The notes: generated from the sequence alone by a model not told the origin. 58,419 nucleotides of DNA from Brevibacillus reuszeri (GCF_001187725.1 NZ_LGIQ01000007.1:787485-845903); one strand, 5' to 3'. Numbered from the stretch's first letter, positions 8,391 through 15,627 are shown. Made by a program: numbers and translations.

Positions 8391-8576
8391 TTAATATTTT
8401 CTGTCCCTGACAGCTTTTCGGTGAGTCATTACAGAAACCAAAGGCCTTTCATTTTCACACGGAGCTGCTTTTCTCGAAATTGCCCTGGAATGATTGTCCA
8501 TCGAGATAAACAGACAGAAGGCCCCTAGAGCAATCAGTGCTATCGTTGTGATTGGAAGCAGAAGGTCCATCTTCAT
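8391..8576 (-). CDS. Small iron-regulated membrane protein, 61 residues
   Basis: The start at 8576 follows AAGGAGTA with good spacing. Residues 4-26 (LLLPITTIALIALGAFCLFI) form one membrane segment, followed by a basic tail. The family is not recognised. It has its own sigma-A promoter (TTGAAT at 8646-8641, TATAAT at 8624-8619, 16-nt spacer), with a Fur-like box overlapping the expected start of transcription. It converges with the metal-efflux ATPase gene. A role in iron homeostasis is inferred only from that promoter. Confidence 0.6.
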   Translation of the reverse strand: MKMDLLLPITTIALIALGAFCLFISMDNHSRAISRKAAPCENERPLVSVMTHRKAVRDRKY

Positions 8577-8601
8577 TACTCCTTAGCTGTCGATATAATA
8601 A

Positions 8602-8616
8602 CGAAAATCATTATCA
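8602..8616. promoter_or_regulatory. Fur-like box at the small membrane gene promoter
   Basis: CGAAAATCATTATCA matches the 7-1-7 consensus at 12 of 14 positions, with overlapping ATTATC-type repeats alongside. It sits just downstream of the -10 box TATAAT (8624-8619), a typical repressor position. Confidence 0.65.
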
Positions 8617-8618
8617 TT

Positions 8619-8646
8619 ATTATACCCGTTTTTCGCAAATATTCAA
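8619..8646 (-). promoter_or_regulatory. Sigma-A promoter of the small membrane gene
   Basis: The minus strand reads TTGAAT (8646-8641), a 16-nt spacer, then TATAAT (8624-8619). Confidence 0.65.
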
Positions 8647-8776
8647 TCTGCTCTTCATCAAATCTCCTCAAGCAGGGCGAAGATGAAGAATGCCAAACAC
8701 AAATGTGAACCTTGCGACTGCTGCAGGTTAGACGATCGCCTCCAGTCGGTGTTGATGTCATTCCAAATGCATTCAT

Positions 8777-9099
8777 TTAACTAACAGCAGTGTATATAGA
8801 AAGAGGAGCCGATTATGGGCTCCCGTTGCTTTTCCTTGACGTTCTATGATTAACCTTGTCTTTGCTTGTGTTTGGTGTTATCACAAATAATCATGACGGT
8901 TCTATTTCTTCTAATGGTTTTACATTTTTCACACATTGGCTTTACAGACGGTCTCACTTTCATCAGAAACCCATCCTTACAAAGCTTACTTTTATGCACC
9001 GGGAATCCGTATAAGATAGGTGGACTCTCGGATATTTATCATATATGAATTAACAATGGCAATCAATTGAAAACGAATGGAAATGAGTAATTTCACAAA
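8777..9099. other. Intergenic stretch, no supported gene
   Basis: A weak hairpin GGAGCC/GGGCTCC lies at 8805-8823 with a T-rich tail. The open frame at 8866-9048 lacks a ribosome binding site and shows no family signature. Nothing else was recognised. Confidence 0.4.
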
Positions 9100-9240
9100 T
9101 CATTGTTTGTTATAAAAGGCATTACTGGATAAAATTTTTTGAGTCATATCAATTGCAGCAACTAGTTTGATTTGATCCATTTTGATCAGCCCTTGTTTGT
9201 ATTCAGCAGCAGTCGCTTCGGAGACACCAAGAAAACACAT
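9100..9240 (-). pseudogene. Short C-terminal-looking protein fragment
   Basis: A 46-residue frame from ATG 9240 (MCFLGVSEATAAEYKQGLIK) ends at TGA 9102-9100 and has protein-like composition. It has no ribosome binding site, and its upstream frame is stopped at once. It is probably the tail of a broken gene cut by module copy 3. The family is unknown. Confidence 0.3.
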
Positions 9241-9290
9241 TAAAAGGATTCAGGTTGAGTAGTCCGTTCTTGTGAGAATTTTGTGAGATG

Positions 9291-9430
9291 AGTTTGATAG
9301 GATGAAAATGCCCATTGTAAGATGCTTAAAGAAAGTAGTCCTTCTCGTTGGTTGATAGAACGCCGTATGCGTTGAAAGGCGCCTGTACGGTGTAGGCTCG
9401 TTATAAAGCCGGAAGGTATAAGACGAGAAT
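9291..9430 (+). ncRNA. Group II intron domain V-VI-like module, copy 3
   Basis: GCCCATTGTAA at 9310-9320 and GTTGATAGAACG precede the 34-nt hairpin at 9360-9393. Its lower helix is ACGCCGUAU/GUACGGUGU and its upper helix is GCGUU/GGCGC, with a GAAA loop and a CU bulge. Compared with copy 2, the change GUG/CAC to GUA/UAC keeps pairing, which is covariation supporting an RNA fold. The domain VI-like hairpin is CTCGTTATA with TATA-AG-ACGAG, the A and G being unpaired candidates for the branch site, then AAT at 9428-9430. Confidence 0.72.
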
Positions 9431-9967
9431 AGCCCAATTCCCATTAATGATTTGACTTTTGTACAAAGCGGAGGAAATCTGAATTTTACGTTTAGTAAAC
9501 CTGATGGTGCAACGAGTGTGACATTGTGGGCATCTCAGGATGGACAAAACTGGAGTAAACTCGGAGTGCTTTTAGATAAAGATTCTAGCAGTGCGACAAT
9601 AGGAGCTCCTGATACACCAATGAAGTATAAGTTGCTTGTTATGGGAGGGAGTAAGTCAGGCGGTTCAAACACTGTAGAATTCACACCTCCTAATGGTCCA
9701 ATTGATGATCTTGCTTATGAGAGAACTGGTGGACTTGTAAAACTCACCTTTAGCAAACCGGTAGGAGCAACTCGTGTGAAATTGAAATTTTCCCAGGATG
9801 CCGGATTGACTTGGGCGGATTACCCAGCACAATTAGACGAGAACTCTACTTCATACTCATTCGGCATTAATTTAGGAAACACTTTCGATTGGAAACTTCA
9901 ACTTGTGGTTGAAGGGGGAAACAGAGAAGGGGAATCAAATATTGTAACGTTTATTTATCATCCTTAG
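9431..9967 (+). CDS. Start-less two-repeat fibronectin-like exon, copy 3
   Basis: The frame runs from AGC (9431) directly after the intron-like module to TAG at 9965-9967 and encodes about 178 residues. Two tandem homologous domains are visible. Each begins with IDDL or INDLTF, then LNFTFSKPDGAT (first copy) or VKLTFSKPVGAT (second copy), and continues into SQDG or SQDAGLTW segments. The fold looks like fibronectin/Ig. There is no signal peptide or anchor. The first possible start is TTG at 9452, inside the first strand and without a ribosome binding site. It ends in a terminator, as exon copy 2 does. Confidence 0.55.
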   Translation, partial: SPIPINDLTFVQSGGNLNFTFSKPDGATSVTLWASQDGQNWSKLGVLLDKDSSSATIGAPDTPMKYKLLVMGGSKSGGSNTVEFTPPNGPIDDLAYERTGGLVKLTFSKPVGATRVKLKFSQDAGLTWADYPAQLDENSTSYSFGINLGNTFDWKLQLVVEGGNREGESNIVTFIYHP

Positions 9968-9997
9968 TCGAAAGTGTTAGATCGGCTTTACACGATT

Positions 9998-10040
9998 AGA
10001 AAAAGAGGAGCTGCAATGGCAGTTCCTCTTTCTAATTCTT
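9998..10040 (+). terminator. Intrinsic terminator after exon copy 3
   Basis: AAAGAGGAGCTGC pairs with GCAGTTCCTCTTT around AATG, with a partly T-rich tail. Confidence 0.7.
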
Positions 10041-10099
10041 ACGTTGATTATCGCAGACCTGGCAGAGTTGAGAGTATGCAACCAAACAACTGACAATGA

Positions 10100-10657
10100 C
10101 TACCTGTCCACCCACTCAGTCTGGAGAATAGCATACAGGTATTCATCAACCCAATGTCCTTTTGACATGTAGTTTTGCAATAAATGACCTTCTCTTCTCA
10201 TGCCGATACGCTCCAGAACACGGATGGACTTTTCATTTCGGACATCTGTAAAAGCGATCACTTTATGCTTCTTCTGTGTATGAAAGATATAATCCAAAAG
10301 CGCACCAACCGCCTCGTTTGCATATCCTTTCCCTTGATGCTCGGGAGCGAGGGTAAATCCGATTTCCACAATTCTAGGTTCAGCTAGCGGTGTATGGAGA
10401 GCGCAATCTCCAATTAGTTCATTTGAATTCGCTAAAGCAATGGCGAACTGAAACCAGCTTCCAGGTTCATTGGGTTTATGCACAATTTGTCTGTTTACGA
10501 ATGACTCTGCATCTTTTTGCGTGTAGTTTTCCCAAGATTGAAACTGAGAAACGAGCGGGTTAGAACGATACTTATAGAAGGAATCAACGTCTTCAAGGCA
10601 AAAATGCCTCAAAACAAGACGATTTGTTTCCGCATAAATCGGGTTGGACGTTTCCAT
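10100..10657 (-). CDS. GNAT acetyltransferase, RimJ/RimL type
   Basis: A 185-residue GNAT-fold protein of the Acetyltransf_3 group, which transfers acetyl from acetyl-CoA to an amine. It has the N-terminal NRLVLRHFCLEDVDSFY strand, the acetyl-CoA pyrophosphate loop HQGKGYANEAVGALL, and the C-terminal FTDVRNEKSIRVLERIGM followed by RREGHL. These are typical of ribosomal-protein or antibiotic acetyltransferases. The substrate cannot be told from sequence. It is transcribed alone. Confidence 0.85.
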   Translation of the reverse strand: METSNPIYAETNRLVLRHFCLEDVDSFYKYRSNPLVSQFQSWENYTQKDAESFVNRQIVHKPNEPGSWFQFAIALANSNELIGDCALHTPLAEPRIVEIGFTLAPEHQGKGYANEAVGALLDYIFHTQKKHKVIAFTDVRNEKSIRVLERIGMRREGHLLQNYMSKGHWVDEYLYAILQTEWVDR

Positions 10658-10824
10658 TTTTTCACCCCATATTTATATGTTTGAGCATACTGTACATTGT
10701 AGAGTTATCTGTTCTATTATGCATGACAAGTCAAAAAATAAAAACAAGTTTTGTACATTTCACCTTGAGAAGAGGGATGTTCCGATCCTTACTGTATTTG
10801 ATAGGTGCAGGCTACTGGGCTTAA

Positions 10825-11046
10825 CTAGGAAGAATAACGTTGAAAAACTTGAAGAATTCCGAAGATCGCAATGAAAAACAAGATAGCGGATACGGTCCGA
10901 AGCATAAAAAAGTAAAAGTCTGTAGGCTCTCCATGATGATAAAACGCGGTGCCGAATTTGTTCCAAATAGCTCGGGGGTAGAGGGCGCTAAAACCAGTAA
11001 AGATCAGCCAAATAAAGTAAAGAAATAATTCAAGAAACATATCCAT
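10825..11046 (-). CDS. Small two-TM membrane protein, DUF6199-like
   Basis: A 73-residue protein with membrane segments at about 3-20 and 47-66, separated by YPRAIWNKFGTAFYHHGEPT. The pattern YPxxxW followed by EPTDFYFFMLR resembles the DUF6199 family of small integral membrane proteins. GGAGGGAATAA precedes the start. The function is unknown. Confidence 0.6.
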   Translation of the reverse strand: MDMFLELFLYFIWLIFTGFSALYPRAIWNKFGTAFYHHGEPTDFYFFMLRTVSAILFFIAIFGILQVFQRYSS

Positions 11047-11269
11047 TTATTCCCTCCTTACTATGATTCTAGCAAGTGAGTAGGCTATACTTCAAATGAG
11101 AATGTACAGAATCACCCTATTCATAACAATTTTGTGACGAATATAGGTTTTTTTTCCCATGCCTCTCTACAGTTTGTATGCAACAGTGTAGTATGAACAG
11201 GAGTAAAGCGAATTAGGAAAGCGATGAAAAGATAGCAACTGTGTAGAGTAATTGAAAAGGGAGTACTAT

Positions 11270-12037
11270 ATGAAGCGAAAGAAAAAGATAGCGGTTTTCA
11301 ATCATCTTGTTGAGCTACGAAAGCGAATCGTTTGGGTAATTCTTGTATTTGTTTTGATGTTTATGGTCGGTCTGTATTTTGCAGGTCCGATTATCGAGTA
11401 TTTGAAAGTAAAACCGATGGCTGATGGAGTCCCGGTTATTTCCCTTCATCCGTCCGATGCATTACGCGTATATATGCAATTTGCCGCATTGGTTGGCGGT
11501 TTAGGCACTTTGCCTGTAGCTCTCTATCATATGTGGAAGTTTGTTTCGAAGGGGTTAAGCGAAAAAGAACGTCGAGCCGCGTTTTTCTTTATTCCGGCAG
11601 CATTTTTTCTTTTTGTAATCGGAATTTTGTTTGGGTATTATATTATTTTTTCTATGATGATGCAGTTTTTGGCTGATCTATCGCATAATATGGGGATTAC
11701 TACGAAATACGGGATCGGCTCGTATTTTGATTTTATGTTTCAGTTAGTCGTTCCAATTGGGGTATTATTTGAGCTCCCGATTGTCGTCATGTTCCTTACT
11801 CGATTACGTATTATTAATCCGAAGTTCCTTTCAAAAATGCGACGTTTCGCTTACTTTGGAATTGTCGTAGTGACCTTCATTTTGACGCCACCTGAGCTTG
11901 TAACGGAGATTCTTACGACGATCCCTCTTTTGCTGTTATATGAGCTGAGCATTTGGCTCTCAAAGATTATTTATCGCAAGCAACAGATGGAGGACGCAAT
12001 GCTTGATACAGAAAATGAGCCTATGGTGTCATCGTAA
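11270..12037 (+). CDS. tatC: Sec-independent translocase subunit TatC
   Basis: TatC recognises twin-arginine signal peptides and forms the Tat translocon core in the cytoplasmic membrane. The 255-residue protein has six membrane segments, the N-terminal HLVELRKRI signature, and the conserved FELP in GVLFELPIVVMFL. The start at 11270 has AAAAGGGAG upstream. The TTG at 11252 would include that site. No tatA lies beside it, so the partner is encoded elsewhere. It appears monocistronic, with a terminator at 12091. Confidence 0.95.
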   Translation: MKRKKKIAVFNHLVELRKRIVWVILVFVLMFMVGLYFAGPIIEYLKVKPMADGVPVISLHPSDALRVYMQFAALVGGLGTLPVALYHMWKFVSKGLSEKERRAAFFFIPAAFFLFVIGILFGYYIIFSMMMQFLADLSHNMGITTKYGIGSYFDFMFQLVVPIGVLFELPIVVMFLTRLRIINPKFLSKMRRFAYFGIVVVTFILTPPELVTEILTTIPLLLLYELSIWLSKIIYRKQQMEDAMLDTENEPMVSS

Positions 12038-12090
12038 TGAAAAGAGAAAATGGGATGGAAAGAAAGATAGAATTATTATAAAAACGAAGG

Positions 12091-12115
12091 AGAGCTGCGA
12101 AGAGTAGCTCTTTTT
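12091..12115 (+). terminator. Terminator after tatC
   Basis: AGAGCT and AGCTCT pair around a 9-nt loop, followed by TTTTT. Confidence 0.7.
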
Positions 12116-12227
12116 GGGTTAAAAAGGAAATGAATGATTATTAAATCTTGATTTGTTAAAATATGTTATATATTCTAGTGGAACAAGCATGAAAGCCCCT
12201 GCGATCTCAGAAAATGGAGACTATACT

Positions 12228-12740
12228 ATGGATGCGAATGGCAGAGACATTTTCGTTTACTCGAACTTACAATCTGCTTGTATATATAGAAGAGCTATTC
12301 AGCAGCTTTACAGATTATCGATACGAAGGGAACTGAGCAGGATGTTAATTCATGTAGATGTAGTGTACGTGCTTCTTTATGATCAGGAGACAGACAAGAT
12401 TCTTGCTGTCCATAATGAGCAGTTTTGGAGTCTTCCAGGTGGGAAGAGGGAGCACGGCGAAATGCTAAGTGAGGCAGCTGTCCGGGAGGCAAAGGAAGAA
12501 ACGGGATTAGACGTACGTGTCTTTGATATTGTACACGTAAGTGAAAAGGTAATAAATGACGAGCATGCGACATTCATTACCTTTTATGGTGAAATAGGAG
12601 GTGGAACCATCGGGACGACCGATTCAGAAATCCAGGATATCAGGTGGCTTGGTTTGGATGAAGCGGAAGTCTTGATGCCATACTTGGGGAACATTCGAGA
12701 ATTACTAAGAAATCACGCGCATTACCACGTGGAAAAATAG
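12228..12740 (+). CDS. Nudix hydrolase
   Basis: The gene encodes a pyrophosphohydrolase for nucleoside-diphosphate-linked compounds. The Nudix box is complete: GGKREHGEMLSEAAVREA then KEETGLDV. The fold starts at VDVVYVLLYDQETDK. The start is uncertain. An ATG at 12228 has GGAG eight nt upstream but gives about 38 residues that do not belong to the Nudix fold. The methionine at 12342 fits the usual family length but has only a weak site. The substrate is unknown, with MutT/8-oxo-dGTP-like clean-up one option. Confidence 0.85.
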   Translation: MDANGRDIFVYSNLQSACIYRRAIQQLYRLSIRRELSRMLIHVDVVYVLLYDQETDKILAVHNEQFWSLPGGKREHGEMLSEAAVREAKEETGLDVRVFDIVHVSEKVINDEHATFITFYGEIGGGTIGTTDSEIQDIRWLGLDEAEVLMPYLGNIRELLRNHAHYHVEK

Positions 12741-12756
12741 GAGGAACACTTCAATA

Positions 12757-12798
12757 AACCTTGTGACCTACGTGATAGGCTACGAGGTTTTTTCTTTT
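12757..12798 (+). terminator. Bidirectional terminator, Nudix / DUF4269 genes
   Basis: AACCTTGTGACCTA pairs with TAGGCTACGAGGTT around CGTGA, then TTTTTCTTTT. It overlaps the last codons of the convergent DUF4269 gene. Confidence 0.75.
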
Positions 12799-13355
12799 GA
12801 AAAGCGTGCAATCAGCTCCAAATCGGAGAGTTCTTCCAAGTCCAGAAGCGCTTGATACGGGTCGTCACCAGGGATTTGAAAATAGCGGGCAAAAGCTGGT
12901 TCGGTTTTCGTCCCTTTCTCTTTTAAGCGTCGGATTTCGCGATAAGCATCCTCACCACCCAATGATAACAACCGCGCTTCCATGTCCATATGCCGATATG
13001 CATTTTGCCGTATGACGGGAACGGGTTGTGCGAATAATTCGAAGAAAAAGCCTTTAGCAAAAAAAGAAATGACACTTGTTGATACTTGATTAACCGTGAG
13101 ACGTAGCTCTGTGTATTCCTGATGCTTTCCGAAGATAGGGCGTACGATTGACTCAAAGTGATCGAAATCATGGCATTCACAAATAATATCGAGATCACTG
13201 TCTGCTACATCGATATGTAAAGGAATCGTACCTGCCAGTACAGGGGTATATGCGCACAAAATTTCCATAATCCTTGTTTCTGAAATCGCCTGCCACGCTT
13301 GCTGTTGGCGAAGAGTCCCTTTACGTAAATATGTGATATCGTGCCAGTTTCTCAA
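12780..13355 (-). CDS. DUF4269 nucleotidyltransferase-like protein
   Basis: A 191-residue protein of the DUF4269 family, related to small nucleotidyltransferases. Visible family features are the GTLRQQQAWQAISETRIMEI helix, PVLAGTIPLHIDVADSDLDI with its paired acidic residues, and FELFAQPVPVIRQNAYRHMD. The start is a TTG at 13355 with GGAGG eight nt upstream. The longer reading to 13436 has no site. The substrate is unknown. Confidence 0.8.
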   Translation of the reverse strand: MRNWHDITYLRKGTLRQQQAWQAISETRIMEILCAYTPVLAGTIPLHIDVADSDLDIICECHDFDHFESIVRPIFGKHQEYTELRLTVNQVSTSVISFFAKGFFFELFAQPVPVIRQNAYRHMDMEARLLSLGGEDAYREIRRLKEKGTKTEPAFARYFQIPGDDPYQALLDLEELSDLELIARFSKEKTS

Positions 13356-13482
13356 CAAAAGAACCTCCGTTTCTAATGGAAAAGGGGGAGTGAATCTCCA
13401 ACAATATATTGTAGCGATACGCGTGATAGAGTGCAACGTAATTGGGAATCACTCGTATATGTAATTGAGGGGAGTGCAGAGA

Positions 13483-13968
13483 ATGGAGATTATTCTTTGG
13501 ATTATTGTCATTGCTTTGTTCGCATTAAGTATTGTGGGTATTTTTATGCCTGTCCTGCCAGATACGCTGCTGCTTTGGGGAGGCTTTTTGCTCTACCACT
13601 TTTTCATTGCTGATCCGGGAGCAGGCTTGCCGGCTTCGTTCTGGTGGGGAATGGCAGTGCTCAGTATACTTCTGTATGGGGCAGATTTGCTAACGAATAT
13701 GTACTTCGTAAAAAAATACGGTGGCTCGAAATGGTCGTCTATGGCTGCTGTTGTAGGGATTATTTTGGGGATATTCTTGTTTCCGCCATTCGGTATGCTG
13801 ATTCTACCATTTTTGCTGGTCGTATTGGTGGAAGTACTTGTTCAAAAGCAAACACTCGAGAAAGCAGTCAAGGCGGGATTTGGCTCGCTTATCGGCTTTT
13901 TGGGTAGTGCGGTTGTCAAGGTTGTGTTGCAAGTAGCTATGATCATCTGGTTTTTCATTGCGCTATAA
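13483..13968 (+). CDS. DUF456 membrane protein
   Basis: A 161-residue integral membrane protein of family DUF456, with hydrophobic segments spread over its whole length and the GIFMPVLPDTLLLWGGFLLY motif near the start. GGGGAG lies eight nt before the ATG at 13483. The second half contains the glycine-rich KAVKAGFGSLIGFLGSAVVK. The function is not known. It is monocistronic, with a terminator at 13979. Confidence 0.85.
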   Translation: MEIILWIIVIALFALSIVGIFMPVLPDTLLLWGGFLLYHFFIADPGAGLPASFWWGMAVLSILLYGADLLTNMYFVKKYGGSKWSSMAAVVGIILGIFLFPPFGMLILPFLLVVLVEVLVQKQTLEKAVKAGFGSLIGFLGSAVVKVVLQVAMIIWFFIAL

Positions 13969-13978
13969 ATGAGCATGC

Positions 13979-14006
13979 AAAAAGGACAGCCTTGGCTGCC
14001 CTTTTT
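13979..14006 (+). terminator. Terminator after the DUF456 gene
   Basis: AAAGGACAGCC pairs with GGCTGCCCTTT, then TTTT. Confidence 0.8.
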
Positions 14007-14081
14007 ATATTGGATCAGAGTCCTGACTTCTCCAGGTCCAGCAACTAGTTAAACTGGGCGTGTCCCGGATGAAACGGTTTT

Positions 14082-14705
14082 TTAGTGAATGAGTCTGTAT
14101 ACGCCAATGACTTTCCCCAGAATGGAAACGTTATCTAAAATGATCGGCTCCATGGTTGCATTTTCAGGCTGTAGTCGGAAGTGGTTTTTTTCTTTGAAGA
14201 AACGCTTGACAGTTGCTTCATCTTCTTCCGTCATAGCAACAACGATATCGCCGTTATTTGCTACATGCTGTTGACGAACGATGACGTAATCCCCGTCCAA
14301 GATGCCTGCATCAATCATGCTGTTCCCGGAAATACGAAGCATGTACACCTTGTCCGATGTCACGATGTTTTCCGGTAAAGGGAAGTACTCCTCGACATCC
14401 TCGATTGCTGTAATTGGCAGGCCAGCGGTAACTTTACCGATTACAGGCACGCGAACAACGGAGTCTTCAAAATTGTCTTGAAAACGATCTTCTTCGGAGA
14501 GCAGCTCAATTGCACGAGGCTTGGTTGGGTCTCTGCGGATAAGTCCCTTCTTTTCCAGGCGAGCCAAGTGCCCATGCACAGTTGAGCTGGAAGCTAGTCC
14601 TACTGCTTCTCCGATCTCCCGGACGGAAGGCGGATATCCTTTGTCGCGAACTTCTTTACGAATGAAATCAATTATGGCTTGCTGCCTGCTGGATAATTTC
14701 GACAT
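14082..14705 (-). CDS. lexA: SOS repressor LexA
   Basis: LexA binds SOS boxes as a dimer and is inactivated by RecA-stimulated self-cleavage after DNA damage. The 207-residue protein has an N-terminal winged helix ([20 protein letters not shown]), the Ala94-Gly95 cleavage bond in KVTAGLP, and the catalytic pair Ser129 (GNSM) and Lys167 (TVKRFF). The start at 14705 is chosen because AGAGGTG precedes it. It is transcribed divergently from the yneA-like gene, and the shared region carries three SOS boxes, so it is autoregulated. Confidence 0.97.
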   Translation of the reverse strand: MSKLSSRQQAIIDFIRKEVRDKGYPPSVREIGEAVGLASSSTVHGHLARLEKKGLIRRDPTKPRAIELLSEEDRFQDNFEDSVVRVPVIGKVTAGLPITAIEDVEEYFPLPENIVTSDKVYMLRISGNSMIDAGILDGDYVIVRQQHVANNGDIVVAMTEEDEATVKRFFKEKNHFRLQPENATMEPIILDNVSILGKVIGVYRLIH

Positions 14706-14742
14706 ATAAGACACCTCTATTTTCTCGAACATGTTTTCCTAT

Positions 14743-14771
14743 ATTATACCATGGGAGCTTGCGTTCGACAA
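14743..14771 (-). promoter_or_regulatory. lexA promoter
   Basis: The minus strand has TTGTCG (14771-14766), a 17-nt spacer and TATAAT (14748-14743). The -35 end overlaps SOS box 1. Confidence 0.75.
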
Positions 14772-14782
14772 ACATAAGTTCG
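14769..14782. promoter_or_regulatory. SOS (LexA) box 1
   Basis: On the minus strand CGAACTTATGTTTG fits the Bacillus-type consensus CGAAC-N4-GTTCG except near its end. Confidence 0.75.
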
Positions 14783-14791
14783 ATTATTTTG

Positions 14792-14821
14792 TTGACATGA
14801 ACGTATGTTCTCATTTATCAT
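14792..14821 (+). promoter_or_regulatory. yneA promoter
   Basis: TTGACA at 14792-14797 and TATCAT at 14816-14821 are 18 nt apart. SOS box 2 fills most of the spacer. Confidence 0.75.
14798..14811. promoter_or_regulatory. SOS (LexA) box 2
   Basis: TGAACGTATGTTCT carries the perfect core GAAC-N4-GTTC. Confidence 0.85.
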
Positions 14822-14835
14822 GAAAACAAGAACGA

Positions 14836-14849
14836 GGAACGTATGTTTG
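14836..14849. promoter_or_regulatory. SOS (LexA) box 3
   Basis: GGAACGTATGTTTG lies between the yneA promoter and its ribosome binding site, in roadblock position. Confidence 0.7.
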
Positions 14850-14864
14850 CAGGAGGGGATTTTG

Positions 14865-15203
14865 ATGAACGTAATGACCGTACATAATCGTTTTGAGGAA
14901 CAGGAAGCTCGCCGCGTGCGATTTGGCATAACCAGAGGACAGGCTCTTCTATTTCTTGCAACTTTTGCACTCTTTTTTTACTTATTAACCGAACTGGTGT
15001 TTGCCTCTGGCCAAGCTGCTGAGATTCATATCAAGGAAGTGACTGTTCGATCCGGTGATAGTCTGTGGAGCATCGCTGTTCGCTATCAGGAAGAAGCCAA
15101 CATGGGCGTACATGAACTCATACTTGCCATAAAAAAGGCGAACGATCTGCAAGGAGCACTAATTTATCCTGGACAAACACTCATCATTCCTGTATCAGAG
15201 TAA
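14865..15203 (+). CDS. yneA: SOS-induced cell division suppressor, YneA-like
   Basis: A 112-residue protein with one membrane segment (GQALLFLATFALFFYLLTEL) and a C-terminal LysM domain (VRSGDSLWSIAVRY, ending YPGQTLIIPV). YneA proteins delay septation during the SOS response from outside the membrane, with LysM binding peptidoglycan. AGGAGGGG precedes the ATG at 14865. The earlier ATG at 14805 would overlap SOS boxes. Divergence from lexA and the SOS boxes make the assignment strong. Confidence 0.9.
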   Translation: MNVMTVHNRFEEQEARRVRFGITRGQALLFLATFALFFYLLTELVFASGQAAEIHIKEVTVRSGDSLWSIAVRYQEEANMGVHELILAIKKANDLQGALIYPGQTLIIPVSE

Positions 15204-15215
15204 CACTTGTGTAGC

Positions 15216-15243
15216 TTGCGGGATGGCTGTGATATGGTATAAT
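15216..15243 (+). promoter_or_regulatory. Promoter of the DUF896 gene
   Basis: TTGCGG, 16-nt spacer, TATAAT, ending 35 nt before the start codon. Confidence 0.6.
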
Positions 15244-15278
15244 GGAGCAGCATTATTACAGAGTGGGAGGAACCAGCA

Positions 15279-15476
15279 TTGGTATCTGACGCAGAAATTA
15301 AACGCATTAACGAATTGGTTAAAAAATCGCGCGAGGTTGGTTTGTCCGACGAAGAAAAGCTGGAACAAAAAGCTCTACGCCAAAAGTATATTGACGCCGT
15401 AAAGCTCTCGTTGAAGGCGAATTTAGATTCGATTCGTTATGTAGAAGACCTTGAAGAAAATAACCCAAAACAGTAA
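15279..15476 (+). CDS. DUF896 family protein (YnzC-like)
   Basis: A 65-residue helical protein. The family pattern INELVKKSREVGLSDEEK, then EQKALRQKYIDAVKLSLKAN, is complete. The start is TTG at 15279 with GGGAGGAA upstream. In B. subtilis the relative YnzC is encoded next to yneA and is linked to the SOS-region transcript, and the order here is the same. The biochemical role is not established. Confidence 0.88.
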   Translation: MVSDAEIKRINELVKKSREVGLSDEEKLEQKALRQKYIDAVKLSLKANLDSIRYVEDLEENNPKQ

Positions 15477-15500
15477 GATAACAGGTATGAATACAACAGA

Positions 15501-15530
15501 CATCCTTGCATTACGCCAGGGTGTTTTTTT
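15501..15530 (+). terminator. Terminator after the DUF896 gene
   Basis: CATCCTTGC pairs with GCCAGGGTG (one mismatch, one G-U) before TTTTTTT. Confidence 0.65.
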
Positions 15531-15627
15531 CTGTGAAAAACGTCTCGGCGTTTTTACCGAAGCTGATGCTAGATGTTACGCTGAGGCACTCTGTCATAAA
15601 AGTGGATGTGATCGCTTGCGGTCAAAC

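Noticed and set aside
8866..9048. 60-residue plus-strand frame
   Set aside because: No ribosome binding site, no family signal, low-complexity composition.
392..9430. IscB/TnpB-type guide RNA or IS200/605 end for the three repeats
   Set aside because: No IscB, TnpB or HNH gene is nearby, and the 34-nt hairpin fits group II domain V in length, loop, bulge and triad much better.
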